A stretch of DNA of 63,475 nt from Chloroflexia bacterium SDU3-3 (GCA_009268125.1 WBOU01000024.1:1-63475); one strand, 5' to 3'. Counted from the first letter of the stretch, positions 26,011-35,916 are shown. Made by a program: numbers and translations. Notes: a model not told the origin generated them from the letters alone.

Positions 26011-26050
26011 CGCGAGGCCCCCAGGCGCATATGTGCCTGGGGGCCTCGCG
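26011..26050. terminator. Bidirectional terminator hairpin
   Basis: A perfect 16-bp stem, CGCGAGGCCCCCAGGC (26011-26026) with its complement at 26035-26050 and an 8-base loop, centred between the converging genes at 25520 and 26068. No T tract, so termination is inferred from position and stability. Confidence 0.7.
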
Positions 26051-26067
26051 ATACCGGTGGCCCGACC

Positions 26068-26781
26068 CTAGGCCGCCACCTGCGCGCCCACAGCAAGCTC
26101 GCCGCGCACCACCTGGGTGTAGAAATCCTCGGTGATCGCACGGCCCGGGCAGCTGGGCTTGTTGTAGTCGCGGTGGCTAGAAAGCCCGCCCCAGCGCAGC
26201 AGCTCGGGGTGGGCGCACACCTGCTCGCCATGGGCAGTGGTGATGCAGCCGGGCCGCACGCCGTCGGCGTACATGTAGCGCAGGTCGAAGGTGCCCAAGC
26301 GGCGATGCAGCGCCTGCACCGCGCCGCGCACCATGCCCTGCACAGCGGCGGGCCAGCGCACCTGCTCGTAGTTTCCCACCACCTCGATCCCCACGCTGTA
26401 GTGCAGCTTGCCGCTGCGCTTGAACGAGTTGCCCCACTTGGCGTGGATGCCGATATCGCTCATCGGCGTCATCAGGTAGATGTAGCGCTCGTCGATGAAC
26501 AGGTGCGGGCCGGCGCTCCAGCCCAGCGTGTTCTGGTAGTAGTTCTTCAGCACGCCCAGCTGGCGCAGCCGCTTGGCCTTGATCTGGATGGATGATAGGC
26601 CCTGCTCGTTGGCGTTCCAGACCTTCTTGGATGCGGCGCTCGGTGCCCAGGTGGTGGAGGGGTCGACCGTGTGGTGGAACACCACGAAGTCCGGCGGGAT
26701 GGTGCCAAAGTTATAGGTCTTTAGGTAGGTGGTGAAGTCATCGATGGTCATCGCCATGTTCACAAACGGAAAGTTGGGCAT
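26068..26781 (-). CDS. N-acetylmuramoyl-L-alanine amidase-like (Amidase_2/PGRP fold)
   Basis: A 237-residue protein with the zinc amidase fold of type 2 amidases and peptidoglycan recognition proteins. FVVFHHTVDPS gives the first zinc His, YSVGIEVVGNYE is the central strand, and SHRDYNKPSCPGRA supplies the second His and the Cys ligand plus the Lys-x-CPG motif. GWSAGPHLFIDERYIYLMTP fits the substrate groove. It should cut the lactoyl-alanine amide bond in peptidoglycan. No signal peptide is visible, so export may need another route, or it may act on recycled or phage-derived wall. GAGGGG precedes the ATG by 8 bases. Confidence 0.8.
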   Translation of the reverse strand: MPNFPFVNMAMTIDDFTTYLKTYNFGTIPPDFVVFHHTVDPSTTWAPSAASKKVWNANEQGLSSIQIKAKRLRQLGVLKNYYQNTLGWSAGPHLFIDERYIYLMTPMSDIGIHAKWGNSFKRSGKLHYSVGIEVVGNYEQVRWPAAVQGMVRGAVQALHRRLGTFDLRYMYADGVRPGCITTAHGEQVCAHPELLRWGGLSSHRDYNKPSCPGRAITEDFYTQVVRGELAVGAQVAA

Positions 26782-27065
26782 CTCGCAATCCCCTCGTACA
26801 CATAGTTGGGCATAGAGTAAAATCGCTTCTACCCCGTAGAACGCTGGGTGAGTTCACAAATAGGTTAGGTCTTAGGTAGGATCTCCACCTGACTATATTC
26901 CTCTATACTCGTTGGGCAACTCTGCTTTGAACCCATAGCTATTGTCCGAGCGCCAGATCACACAGCGAGCATCCTGCTATGCGCCACACGAGGCACCTGG
27001 CGCACGGCAGCCCGCCGCCCGCGTGGGGCTGCGCCGCGCTATGCTTGGGAAGAAAGGTTTTCGGA
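26782..27065. other. Intergenic region, nothing recognised
   Basis: Between the amidase and the Imm17-like gene. The promoters of two divergent genes must lie here, but no convincing -35/-10 pair was found. Confidence 0.5.
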
Positions 27066-27290
27066 ATGACTCGGGTTGATGTATTTGCTCTCGCGATGAT
27101 GCTGGTGGGGGTACTGTGCATGTGCGGCGGGATCTTCGACTGGGCCTGGATGATCAACAGCCGCCGCGCCTGGATCATCCGCAAGATCTTCGGCTATATG
27201 GGCGCGCGCATCTACTACGTGGCCTGCGGTATGCTGCTGGTCTTCCTGGGCCTAGTCTCGCTGGCCCTGCGCCTGCGCGGCACCCTCTAG
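27066..27290 (+). CDS. Small two-helix membrane protein, Imm17-like
   Basis: A 74-residue protein with two hydrophobic helices (VFALAMMLVGVLCMCGGIF and VACGMLLVFLGLVSLAL). Between them stands DWAWMINSRRAWIIRKIFGYMGARIYY, which matches the core of the immunity protein 17 family (W-x-W, then G-x-x-GAR-x-x-Y). That family is known from polymorphic toxin loci, but no toxin gene lies beside this one. The ATG at 27066 follows AAAGG by about 8 bases; an earlier ATG adds an unconserved leader. Could be an orphan immunity gene or an ordinary membrane protein. Confidence 0.6.
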   Translation: MTRVDVFALAMMLVGVLCMCGGIFDWAWMINSRRAWIIRKIFGYMGARIYYVACGMLLVFLGLVSLALRLRGTL

Positions 27291-27299
27291 CCCTGGGCC

Positions 27300-27535
27300 A
27301 TTCACCACAAAGACGCGGCGACACGAGAGGGCGAGCGGTCGCGGCACCATGGCGCAGGCACTGCTGGTGCCCGCTGGCGATGATCATGCCGCTGGCCAGC
27401 GCCTATGCGTTCTTGACTCACCAAGGATTCTTTACCACGAGGGCGCGAAGGCACGAAGATTCTTCGCGTCTTCGTGGTATTTGTTCCCGTTTGTTCCTTG
27501 GTGCCTTGGAGTCTTGGTGGTAAAACCTTCTGCCA
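27300..27535. repeat. CTTCGCGTCTTCGTGGT repeat cluster with inverted copies
   Basis: TTCACCACAAAGACGCGGCG (27301-27320), then ACCACGAGGGCGCGAAGGCA facing CTTCGCGTCTTCGTGGT (about 27438-27480), and TTGGTGCCTTGGAGTCTTGG (27497 onward). The facing copies can form a ~17-bp imperfect hairpin. No coding potential. Confidence 0.7.
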
Positions 27536-27628
27536 GATGTCAGCGCATAGCCCATAACGCCCACCCGCCAGCGCTTGCGCCACGCAGCCCCCCATGCTAT
27601 GCTATCGGCAACTCAGCAGAAGATAGCT

Positions 27629-28357
27629 ATGCAACCGACATTCCCACGCCCAGCCCCCGCCGAGCGCTGCAGCATCTGCGGGGTGCCCCTGATCAGCGGG
27701 TACTACACCATCGACAGCCGCCGCGAGCGCTTCTGCGCCGAGTGCATGCGCACCCGCCCGCGCTGCTCGGGCTGCGGCATGCCCGTGGGCGAGGCCCACT
27801 GGACCCTGCACGACGGGCGCAATCTCTGCGCACGCTGCCACAGCATGGCTGTCTACGCCCCCGACGAGTCCCAGCGCCTCTACGACGCCACTGTCGACGC
27901 TATCGTGGCCCAGCTGGGGCTGGTGCTGCGCGTGGGCGTCAGCTTCCGCCTGGTGGATGTGCCCACCATGGCCCACGTGCGCGCCCAGGGCGGCGCGCCC
28001 CCCAGCGAGGCCCAGGTGCTGGGCGTCTACCAGCGCCAGGGCAGCCTGCGCGTGATCTACATGCTCTACGGCCTGCCCAAGCTGGTCTTCCGCACCACCG
28101 TGGCCCACGAGTACGCCCACGCCTGGCAGGGCGAGACATGCCCCCTGCTTGAGGACGAGGTGCTGCGCGAGGGCTTCGCCGAGTGGGTGGCCTACCACCA
28201 CCTGCGCTGGCTGGGCTGCAGCCGCGCCGCCGAGGACATGCTCACATCCAACCACCCCTACCGCTCCATGCTCGAAAGCGTGCTGGCCATCGAGCGCCGC
28301 GTGGGCACCCAGGGCGTGATCAGCCACATCCTGGCCGTGGGGCGCGGGGCGGCCTAG
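27629..28357 (+). CDS. LIM-like zinc finger protein with DA1-type metallopeptidase domain
   Basis: A 242-residue protein. Residues ~13-70 form a double zinc finger of LIM type: CSICGVPLISGYY, RFCAEC, RCSGCGMPVGEAHWTLHDGR, LCARCH. The C-terminal half has VIYMLYGLPKLVFRTTVAHEYAHAWQGE and EGFAEWVAYHHL: HEYAH is the zinc-peptidase HExxH motif and the Glu of EGFAEW is the likely third ligand. A LIM finger followed by YGLPxLxxxxxxAHExxHAW is the layout of plant DA1 and its bacterial relatives, ubiquitin-activated peptidases in plants. The bacterial substrate is unknown. No signal peptide. The start at 27629 is tentative (ATG at 27599 also open). Confidence 0.8.
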   Translation: MQPTFPRPAPAERCSICGVPLISGYYTIDSRRERFCAECMRTRPRCSGCGMPVGEAHWTLHDGRNLCARCHSMAVYAPDESQRLYDATVDAIVAQLGLVLRVGVSFRLVDVPTMAHVRAQGGAPPSEAQVLGVYQRQGSLRVIYMLYGLPKLVFRTTVAHEYAHAWQGETCPLLEDEVLREGFAEWVAYHHLRWLGCSRAAEDMLTSNHPYRSMLESVLAIERRVGTQGVISHILAVGRGAA

Positions 28358-28374
28358 CGGCAGCACACGGCCCT

Positions 28375-28680
28375 ATCAACGCCCCACGCAGCGGCGTGCG
28401 GTAGGCATTGGCACATTGCCTTTCCCACCCGGCCCATGCGCAAAGGCGCTGCTGATGCACACTGGCCGTATGCGCCAGCAGCAGCGGCCTGGCCCATCCG
28501 GCGAAGGTGCAGCTATGGGCCTGCTGGCCATACGCCCAATCGCAGCAGGAAGGCAATGCCCAGCGCAGGCAGGCCGATTTTCCTCCCTGTTCTCCGCTTC
28601 GTACCCACACTCCTTCGTGGTATTTCCCCCGTTTCCCCTTCGGGCCTTCGCGTCTTCGTGGTTAAAAATCTCCGGTAGAT
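28375..28680. repeat. Intergenic repeat block
   Basis: Holds two reverse copies of the CCCACCCGGCCCATGCG / CCCATCCGGCGAAGGTGC core (28423-28450, 28493-28512) and a CTTCGCGTCTTCGTGGTTAAAA unit (28646-28667). No gene lies between 28358 and 28753. Confidence 0.65.
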
Positions 28681-28740
28681 CGAACGCGCAAGGCTCTGAT
28701 CAAGAGCGCACCGCCTGTGCGCCAGCGGCGGCACTTGGCG

Positions 28741-28746
28741 TATAAT
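28741..28746 (+). promoter_or_regulatory. -10 box of a probably leaderless transcript
   Basis: A consensus TATAAT ends 7 bases before the ATG at 28754, the spacing at which transcription would begin on the A of the start codon. No Shine-Dalgarno is present. No good -35. Confidence 0.6.
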
Positions 28747-28753
28747 AGCCAGC

Positions 28754-30058
28754 ATGCCAAAGCTCTCGATCAACCTGTCGCCCGCCTTCGCCGCCCTCGG
28801 ACCCCAGCGCGAGCCGCAGCTGTGCTACGCCCTGGCCCACCTGCGCGGCGAGTCCCTGGCCGACCACGCCGTCGAGTGGGCGCTGGTGGCCGACGCCAGC
28901 CGCTCCATGCGCATCCCGATCGTCGACGACGCGCAGTTCCGCGCCCTCATCCGCGAGGGCGGCGCGCAGGAGACCATGGTCGACGGTGTGGCCGTGTGGC
29001 AGCTGAATGCGCCCATCCCCCCCGAGCTGCGCGCCGCAGCCCGCAGCCCGCTCGACCATGTAGCCCACGCCCTGCACAGCCTGCTTGAGCGGCTTGGCGA
29101 CGCCGATCGCTTCGCCCTAGTGGCCTGCGCCGAGGATGCCCTGCTGCTGCTGGGCAGCACCCCAGGCGACTCGCGCGCCGAGCTGGCCCACGGCATCGAG
29201 CGCCTGCGCACGCTCAACCTGGGCGACGAGACCGACCTGGCCCAGGGCATCGAGCTGGCGCTGGAGCACGTGTCGCGCGGGCGCGTGCTGCTGCTCACCG
29301 ACGGCTTCACCCGCCGCCCCGAGCGCTGCCTAGAGCTGGCGGCCTACGCCGCCCAGCGCGGCATGGCCATCTCCACCATCGGCCTGGGCAGCGACTTCCA
29401 GGAGGATCTGCTCACCGCCATCGCCGACCAGAGCGGCGGCCAGGCCCACTTCGCCCACAAGGCCAGCGACATCCACCCGGCCATCGCCAGCGAGCTACGG
29501 GCGGCGCGCGCAGCGGCGGGCGGCCTCTCCGCCACCATCGCACCAGCCTCGGGGGCCACCCTGCGCCGCGTCACCCGCATCCGCCCCGCGCTCAGCGTGC
29601 TGCACGACGCGCCCACCCAGCAGCCCGCCAGCATCCGCCCCGGCGACGCCCTAGGCGAGGGCATCGCCTTGCTGATCGAGCTGCTGGTGCCCGCCGACAT
29701 CGAGAGCCGCGCCGCGCTGGCCAGCATCACCCTGCAGGCCCCCGGCAGCGCACCGGCATCCGCCCAGCTCACCGTGCGCCGCTACGCCCAGCCGCAGGCC
29801 CTGCCCGCCGACGTGCGCGAGGCCGCCGCCCGCGCCAACATCGCCCGCCTGCAGCGCCGCGCCGCCGACGCCGTGGCCGCAGGCCGCCCGCACGACGCCG
29901 CCCGCATGCTGGCCACCGCCGCCGATCAGCTCGGCGCGCTGGGGGCCGAGCAGCTGGCCCAGGCCAGCCGCGAGCAGGCCGCCGCGCTCGCCACCATCGG
30001 CCAGACCGATACGCTCCGGCTCAAGGAGATCACCTACGCCACCCGCCGCCTCGCCTAG
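28754..30058 (+). CDS. VWA domain protein
   Basis: A 434-residue cytoplasmic protein with a von Willebrand A domain at about 35-250. The MIDAS is DASRSM, then ETDLAQGIELALEHV and LLLTDGFTRRPERC. A beta-rich region follows (GATLRRVTRIRPALSVL, ALGEGIALLIELLVP), then a helical C-terminus ending LKEITYATRRLA. The C-terminus matches the VWA protein of the PP2C operon (15442-16683), so the two are paralogues. A long insertion after the first MIDAS motif (residues ~50-100) is not seen in that paralogue. The gene appears leaderless and alone; trpB follows 72 bases later. Confidence 0.75.
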   Translation: MPKLSINLSPAFAALGPQREPQLCYALAHLRGESLADHAVEWALVADASRSMRIPIVDDAQFRALIREGGAQETMVDGVAVWQLNAPIPPELRAAARSPLDHVAHALHSLLERLGDADRFALVACAEDALLLLGSTPGDSRAELAHGIERLRTLNLGDETDLAQGIELALEHVSRGRVLLLTDGFTRRPERCLELAAYAAQRGMAISTIGLGSDFQEDLLTAIADQSGGQAHFAHKASDIHPAIASELRAARAAAGGLSATIAPASGATLRRVTRIRPALSVLHDAPTQQPASIRPGDALGEGIALLIELLVPADIESRAALASITLQAPGSAPASAQLTVRRYAQPQALPADVREAAARANIARLQRRAADAVAAGRPHDAARMLATAADQLGALGAEQLAQASREQAAALATIGQTDTLRLKEITYATRRLA

Positions 30059-30130
30059 CGCGGCAGCCGCTGGCGCGCTTCGCTCGCCCTTCGCACAGGT
30101 TCGCCCGCAGAAACAAAGGATTGCACTGTT

Positions 30131-31324
<1,194 letters not shown>

Positions 31325-31495
31325 GCCCTCACCTAGGGTTACGTTTCTGCGCAGGGCATTGAGATGTGGCTGCATACCTTATCCAGCGTGCTAGGGCATG
31401 CGCGACCCTTGTCCCATGCTGCCGCCGGACACAGGAACGCTTGATGTTGCCGCACCCTCGTCGTGCGCTGCCACGCCAACGATAGAATCCGTACT

Positions 31496-31657
31496 GTAGG
31501 GCGGGCTTCGTGCCCGCCTGCGCCTCGTACGTCAAACGCCCCTACGATGCATTCAATGCACACGGCGTAGGACGCATCGTAACGCGTCAAAATCATCGGG
31601 TGGGGTTGCGATGAACACGGCGCATCGCGATGGGGCGGGCACGAGATCCGCCCCTAC
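31496..31657. mobile_element. MITE-like element with terminal inverted repeats
   Basis: A 162-base segment whose ends are inverted versions of GTAGG(G)GCGGGCTTCGTGCC: GTAGGGCGGGCTTCGTGCCC at the left and, on the other strand, GTAGGGGCGGATCTCGTGCC at the right. The middle is AT-richer and holds no ORF. Size and ends suggest a non-autonomous element; no target duplication was identified. Confidence 0.45.
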
Positions 31658-31689
31658 ACCCCTGGGAACGCATTGCCACCATTGCGTGG

Positions 31690-31955
31690 GTTGTCAATGA
31701 TGGCAATGGCCACGATGATCCATCCCACCCGGCCCATACGGCGAAGGTGCCGCTCGTGCAAACTGGCCATATGCACGAATGTTAGCCGCCAGAAAACAGC
31801 ATCGGAACGCCTCAAATTGGGGGTTTCGAAGGGGGCCACGCCCCCTCGCGGGGGTTCCGGGGGCTGGCCCTTAGGCGCTGCCCGCGCAGGGCATCCACCC
31901 ACCCAACACCTACCACCGCCATCGCTGAAGGAAAAAACGCCCAGCGCCGACGGGA
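31690..31955 (-). repeat. Dispersed GC-palindrome repeat, copy D1 (reverse)
   Basis: Reverse orientation relative to copies A-C. On the plus strand: CCCACCCGGCCCATACGGCG, GCCATATGCACGAA, CCTCAAATTGGGGGTTTCGA, hairpin GGGGGCCACGCCCCC, and GGCATCCACCCACCC. The region 31325-32193 holds no convincing gene. Confidence 0.7.
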
Positions 31956-32070
31956 AAAGTGACACCATGTGAGAGGCCACACCCCCTCGCGGGGGTTCCG
32001 GGGGCTGGCCCTTAGGCACCGCCCGCGCAGGGCACCCACCCACCACCCACGAGGGACCACTATCGCTGAT
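31956..32070 (-). repeat. Dispersed GC-palindrome repeat, copy D2 (reverse, partial)
   Basis: Starts AAGTGACACCATGTGAGAGG, which is a decayed arm of the long inverted repeat at 12180-12225, then CCCCCTCGCGGGGGTTCCGG and GCCCGCGCAGGGCACCCACC, nearly identical to D1 over the shared part. Confidence 0.65.
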
Positions 32071-32186
32071 GCCGCCACGAGGCCAGGGCCAACCGGGCAG
32101 CGCTCCACGCAGTGCCTACGGTTGGACCGACCCGGCCTCAGGCGAAAACGCCCAAGCAAAGAGCACCCTACCCGGCTCTAGGCTCC

Positions 32187-32233
32187 AAAACGCAGCAGCG
32201 CCCCGCGACCGTATGTGGTCGCGGGGCGCTGCT
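32187..32233 (-). terminator. Intrinsic terminator of the EI24-type gene
   Basis: A perfect 17-bp stem (AGCAGCGCCCCGCGACC at 32194-32210 with its complement at 32217-32233), followed on the minus strand by GCGTTTTGG. It begins 8 bases past the stop codon at 32241. Confidence 0.85.
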
Positions 32234-32240
32234 GCGCCCG

Positions 32241-32996
32241 CTACTGCTCGCGCAGCTCCAGCTCGGGGCCTCGCTGCTCGCACAGGAACAGTGTGCCCGC
32301 CGCCACGCACAACGGGATGAGCAGCAGGTTCACAAACGGGATGGCCACCAGCCCAAAGCCCACCAGCCCAAAGCCCAGGCTCGCGGGCATGTGCTGGCGG
32401 ATGACGCCCATCTTGGTGCGGAAGCGCAGCCGCCGCCGCTCCAGCGGCCCATCGAAGAAATCTAGGCAGGTGATAAACGCGCCCAGCAGCACCGCGCCCA
32501 CGAGGTTGATCGCCTGGCCCGCCACCGGGATCAGGTTCAGCAGCAGCAGCACCAGCCCCACCGCCAGCGAGATCGCCAGCTTCTTCAGCTCGAAGCCCAG
32601 CGCCCGCCAGATGTCGCGCGCGATCCCCGCCGCCGTCAGCGGCTGGGCGGGCGGGGCGGCCCCGGTCACGCCCAGCTCGATCTGCTCGGAGAGCGTGCCG
32701 TACCAGGGCGAGCCAAGCACCACCCCGAAGCGCACCACGCAGAACCCCGCCGCAAACAGCAGCAGCAGCCCTAGCACCACCCGCAGCAGCCACTCGATCA
32801 CGCCGCCCAGCCGCGTGTCGGCTACCAAGCGGTCGATGCCCACCCAGCCCGCGCCAAACAGCCCCACGTACACCACCGTGGCCACCACCAGGTTCACCAC
32901 GATCGGGATCACCACATATTGCCACAGCCGGGGATTCTTCACCAGGTAGCCCAGCGCATGAAACGGGGCCGCCGCCCCCTCAAGAAACCGCTGCAT
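32241..32996 (-). CDS. EI24 domain membrane protein (CysZ-like)
   Basis: A 251-residue integral membrane protein. MQRFLEGAAAPFHALGYLVKNPRLW is the usual start of EI24/CysZ-type proteins, followed by four to six hydrophobic segments (YVVIPIVVNLVVATVVYVGL, LLRVVLGLLLLFAAGFCVV, LAISLAVGLVLLLLNLIPV, GLVGFGLVAIPFVNLLLIPL). The NLIPVAGQAINLVGAVLLGAFI block and FDGPLERRRLRFRTK are well conserved in the family. CysZ members move sulfate; whether this one does is unknown. The ATG at 32996 follows AGGAGG by 9 bases and replaces a longer frame. Confidence 0.85.
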   Translation of the reverse strand: MQRFLEGAAAPFHALGYLVKNPRLWQYVVIPIVVNLVVATVVYVGLFGAGWVGIDRLVADTRLGGVIEWLLRVVLGLLLLFAAGFCVVRFGVVLGSPWYGTLSEQIELGVTGAAPPAQPLTAAGIARDIWRALGFELKKLAISLAVGLVLLLLNLIPVAGQAINLVGAVLLGAFITCLDFFDGPLERRRLRFRTKMGVIRQHMPASLGFGLVGFGLVAIPFVNLLLIPLCVAAGTLFLCEQRGPELELREQ

Positions 32997-33405
32997 TCCG
33001 TTCGCCCTCCTCTTGTGCATCATCTGTGATTGGGACGCCCCCAGTGTACCAGAGGTTGCAGCGCCCGCCGCCCGCACCTGCGCTGTGGCCAAGAAAGCGC
33101 TCCCACAGCACAGCGGCGGCTACCCAGCCCCAGCCTTGACACCGCCAAAGCCCGCGTGTATACTCGCACCACCTTCCGGCCCTACGGCATACGAAGGCTG
33201 AGATCGACTGGCGGAACAAGCCGTCGCCGCCCATCGGCTTGATGTGTACTGCGTTCGACAGCGCTGTCGCCAGTTGTAGCAACGTCGGTTTCGCCCGTGA
33301 AAGCGCCACCACAGATCTTTTCACCATATCGGCATGGCAGCCGAGCCTGCGCGGTGGCGCGCACCCCGCGAGACCAAAGCACGATTCTGACCGATTGGAG
33401 GCGTT
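32997..33405. other. Intergenic region, nothing recognised
   Basis: Divergent region between the EI24-type gene and the oxidoreductase operon. GC-rich, no repeat copies, no clear promoter seen. Confidence 0.5.
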
Positions 33406-34575
33406 ATGGCAGATACTATCGGCGTCGGTCTTGTTGGCTATAAGTTTATGGGCAAGTCCCACTCGAACGCCTACCGACAGGTGGCGTCGTTCTTCCCCGA
33501 CGTGAAGCTGCGCCCCGCGCTCGCCGCGCTGTGCGGGCGCGACGAGGCCGCCGTGCGCGCCGCCGCCGCCGAGATGGGCTGGCAGGGCTACGAGACCGAC
33601 TGGCGCAAGCTGGTGGCCCGCCCCGACATCGGCCTGGTCGATGTCTCCACCCCCGGCGACAGCCACGCCGCCATCGCCATCGAGGCGGCCAAGAACGGCA
33701 AACACGTGTTCTGCGAGAAGCCCCTGGCCAACACGCTGCCCGAGGCCCGCCAGATGCTGGCCGCCGTGCGCGACGCGGGCGTGGTGGGCATGGTCAACTT
33801 CAACTACCGCCGCGTCCCGGCCATCCAGCTGGCCAAGCGCCTGATCGAGTCGGGCCGCCTGGGCAAGATCTACCACTGGCGTGCGGTCTACCTGCAAGAC
33901 TGGATCATGGACCCCAACTTCCCGCTGGTCTGGCGGCTCGACAAGAGCCAGGCCGGGTCGGGCACCTTGGGCGACCTGGGCGCGCACATCGTCGACCTGG
34001 CCCGCATGCTAGTGGGCGAGATCACCGAGGTGAGCGGCCTGACCGAGACGTTCATCAAACAGCGGCCCGTGCTGGCGGGCACCACCGGCGGCCTGGGCGC
34101 GGCGGGCGGCCCGGCCATGGGCGAGGTGACGGTGGACGACGCCGCGCTGTTCCTGACCCGCTTCGACAACGGCGCGGTCGGCAGCTTCGAGGTCACGCGC
34201 TTTGCCAACGGCCGCGCCAACTACAACTCGTTCGAGATCAATGGATCCAAAGGCTCGATCACCTTCAACCTAGAGCGCATGAACGAGCTGAACGTGCTGC
34301 TGAACGACGACCAGCCCGACGTGGCCGGGTTCCGCAACGTGCTGGTGACCAATGGCGATGTCCACCCCTACATGAGCGCGTGGTGGCCCGCTGGCCACAT
34401 CATCGGCTGGGAGCACACCTTCACCCACGGCGTCTACGACCTGCTCAACGGCATTGCCGATGGCGTGTCGCCCAGCGCCACCTTCGAGGATGGCCTGCGC
34501 TGCCAGGCCGTGCTCGACGCCGTCGAGGCCTCGGCAGGCAGCCGCCAGTGGGTCGAGCCGGACTACCAGATCTAG
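33406..34575 (+). CDS. Gfo/Idh/MocA family oxidoreductase
   Basis: A 389-residue NAD(P)-dependent dehydrogenase of the sugar type. The N-terminal Rossmann motif is [34 protein letters not shown] and [13 protein letters not shown] (the EKP motif with the catalytic Lys) follow. The C-terminal domain has [21 protein letters not shown] with the conserved D-x-x-x-H. Members oxidise or epimerise inositols, sugars or sugar acids. GGAGG lies 5 bases before the ATG. A sugar isomerase gene follows 67 bases later, so the two should act in one carbohydrate pathway; the substrate is unknown. Confidence 0.9.
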   Translation: MADTIGVGLVGYKFMGKSHSNAYRQVASFFPDVKLRPALAALCGRDEAAVRAAAAEMGWQGYETDWRKLVARPDIGLVDVSTPGDSHAAIAIEAAKNGKHVFCEKPLANTLPEARQMLAAVRDAGVVGMVNFNYRRVPAIQLAKRLIESGRLGKIYHWRAVYLQDWIMDPNFPLVWRLDKSQAGSGTLGDLGAHIVDLARMLVGEITEVSGLTETFIKQRPVLAGTTGGLGAAGGPAMGEVTVDDAALFLTRFDNGAVGSFEVTRFANGRANYNSFEINGSKGSITFNLERMNELNVLLNDDQPDVAGFRNVLVTNGDVHPYMSAWWPAGHIIGWEHTFTHGVYDLLNGIADGVSPSATFEDGLRCQAVLDAVEASAGSRQWVEPDYQI

Positions 34576-34642
34576 CCGCTTTCACACCATAGCGCAGCCG
34601 CCCCCGCCCAGCGCGGGGGCCAAGCCACAAGGAGCATTCCCC

Positions 34643-35641
34643 ATGGCGCGTCCTGTCACGCTTTTCACCGGCCAGTGGGCCGACCTTCCGTTCGAGCAGC
34701 TGCTGCCCCTGGCCAAGCAGATGGGCTACGACGGCCTAGAGCTGGCCTGCTGGGGCGACCACTTCGAGGTCTCCAAGGCCCTGAGCGACCCGACCTACAT
34801 CCCCCGCAAGCGCGAGCTGCTTGAGCAGCACGGCCTGCAGTGCTTTGCGATCAGCAACCACCTAGTGGGCCAGGCCGTGTGCGACCCGATCGACGCCCGC
34901 CACAAGGGTATCGTGCCCCCCCACGTCTGGGGCGATGGCGAGCCAGAGGGGGTGCGCCAGCGCGCCGCCAAGGAGATCGCCGACACGGCCCGCGCCGCCG
35001 CCGCCTTCGGCGTGAAGCAGGTCAACGGCTTCACCGGCTCGTCGATCTGGCACATGCTCTACTCCTTCCCGCCCAACGACTTCGCCACTATCGAGGCGGG
35101 CTACCAGGACTTCGCCGACCGCTGGAACCCGATCATGGATGTGTTCGACGCCGAGGGCGTCACGTTCGGCCTAGAGGTGCACCCCACCGAGATCGCCTAC
35201 GACGTGGTAACGACCCAGAAGGCCCTGGCCGCCATCGGCAACCGCAAGGCCTTCGGCATCAACTTCGACCCCAGCCACCTGGTCCACCAGTTCATCGACT
35301 CGGTCTACTTCATCGAGACCTTCGCCGACCGTATCTACCACGTGCACGTGAAGGATAGCCGCATCAACATCAATGGGCGCACCTCCATCCTTGGCTCGCA
35401 CCTCAACTTCGGCGACTCGCGCCGTGGCTGGGATTTTGTGTCGCCGGGGCGCGGCGATGTAAAGTGGGACCCGATCTTCCGCGCGCTCAACGCCATCGGC
35501 TACACCGGCCCGCTCTCAGTCGAGTGGGAGGATAGCGGCATGGACCGCGTGTTTGGCGCGACCGAGGCGGCGGCCATGATCCGCCGCACCGACTTCACCC
35601 CCAGCACCGTGGCCTTCGACGCGGCCTTCTCCAAGAAGTAA
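34643..35641 (+). CDS. Sugar phosphate isomerase/epimerase (xylose isomerase-like TIM barrel)
   Basis: A 332-residue TIM-barrel protein of the AP endonuclease 2 / xylose isomerase-like superfamily. Blocks include [35 protein letters not shown] (metal-binding Glu and His), [16 protein letters not shown] (Asp and His), [11 protein letters not shown] (His) and [14 protein letters not shown] (Glu), a full set of divalent-metal ligands. It probably interconverts or dehydrates a keto sugar in the pathway of the preceding oxidoreductase. The ATG at 34643 follows AAGGAG by 8 bases; a longer open frame reaching 34454 overlaps the upstream gene and is not real. Confidence 0.9.
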   Translation: MARPVTLFTGQWADLPFEQLLPLAKQMGYDGLELACWGDHFEVSKALSDPTYIPRKRELLEQHGLQCFAISNHLVGQAVCDPIDARHKGIVPPHVWGDGEPEGVRQRAAKEIADTARAAAAFGVKQVNGFTGSSIWHMLYSFPPNDFATIEAGYQDFADRWNPIMDVFDAEGVTFGLEVHPTEIAYDVVTTQKALAAIGNRKAFGINFDPSHLVHQFIDSVYFIETFADRIYHVHVKDSRININGRTSILGSHLNFGDSRRGWDFVSPGRGDVKWDPIFRALNAIGYTGPLSVEWEDSGMDRVFGATEAAAMIRRTDFTPSTVAFDAAFSKK

Positions 35642-35651
35642 GGCCCGCACC

Positions 35652-35687
35652 CCGCGCAGGGCAGGCTCCCCCGCCTACCCTGCGCGG
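35652..35687. terminator. GC hairpin after the sugar isomerase gene
   Basis: CCGCGCAGGG (35652-35661) pairs perfectly with CCCTGCGCGG (35678-35687). It starts 11 bases after the stop. No T tract. Confidence 0.5.
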
Positions 35688-35698
35688 CCACTCAGGCG

Positions 35699-35774
35699 CA
35701 CTACATTGCCCGTCACCCGCACTACATTGCCCGTCACCCGCACTACATTGCCCGTCACCCGCACTACATTAGCC
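35699..35774. repeat. 21-bp tandem repeat, 3.6 copies
   Basis: CACTACATTGCCCGTCACCC plus G, three exact copies from 35699 to 35761 and a partial fourth (CACTACATTAGCC). Decayed copies may continue to about 35850 in an AT-richer stretch (ACGCATCACATTGCTTATTA). It lies upstream of the arrestin-like operon. Confidence 0.9.
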
Positions 35775-35916
35775 ATAAATGCATAATATCGCTTATCATC
35801 TACACCAGATCACCCGCCACACGCATCACATTGCTTATTACCACCTATCAAAAAGCTACAAAACGCTACGTTTAATAGCACACAGCACCAGTTAAGACAA
35901 CGAAAGCCGAGGCCCT

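Noticed and set aside
31654-32046. 130-codon minus-strand frame with repeated Pro/Gly/Arg blocks
   Set aside because: Translation of two copies of the intergenic palindromic repeat; no real protein features.
34454-34642. N-terminal extension of the sugar isomerase
   Set aside because: It overlaps the upstream oxidoreductase in another frame; the ATG at 34643 has a strong ribosome-binding site.
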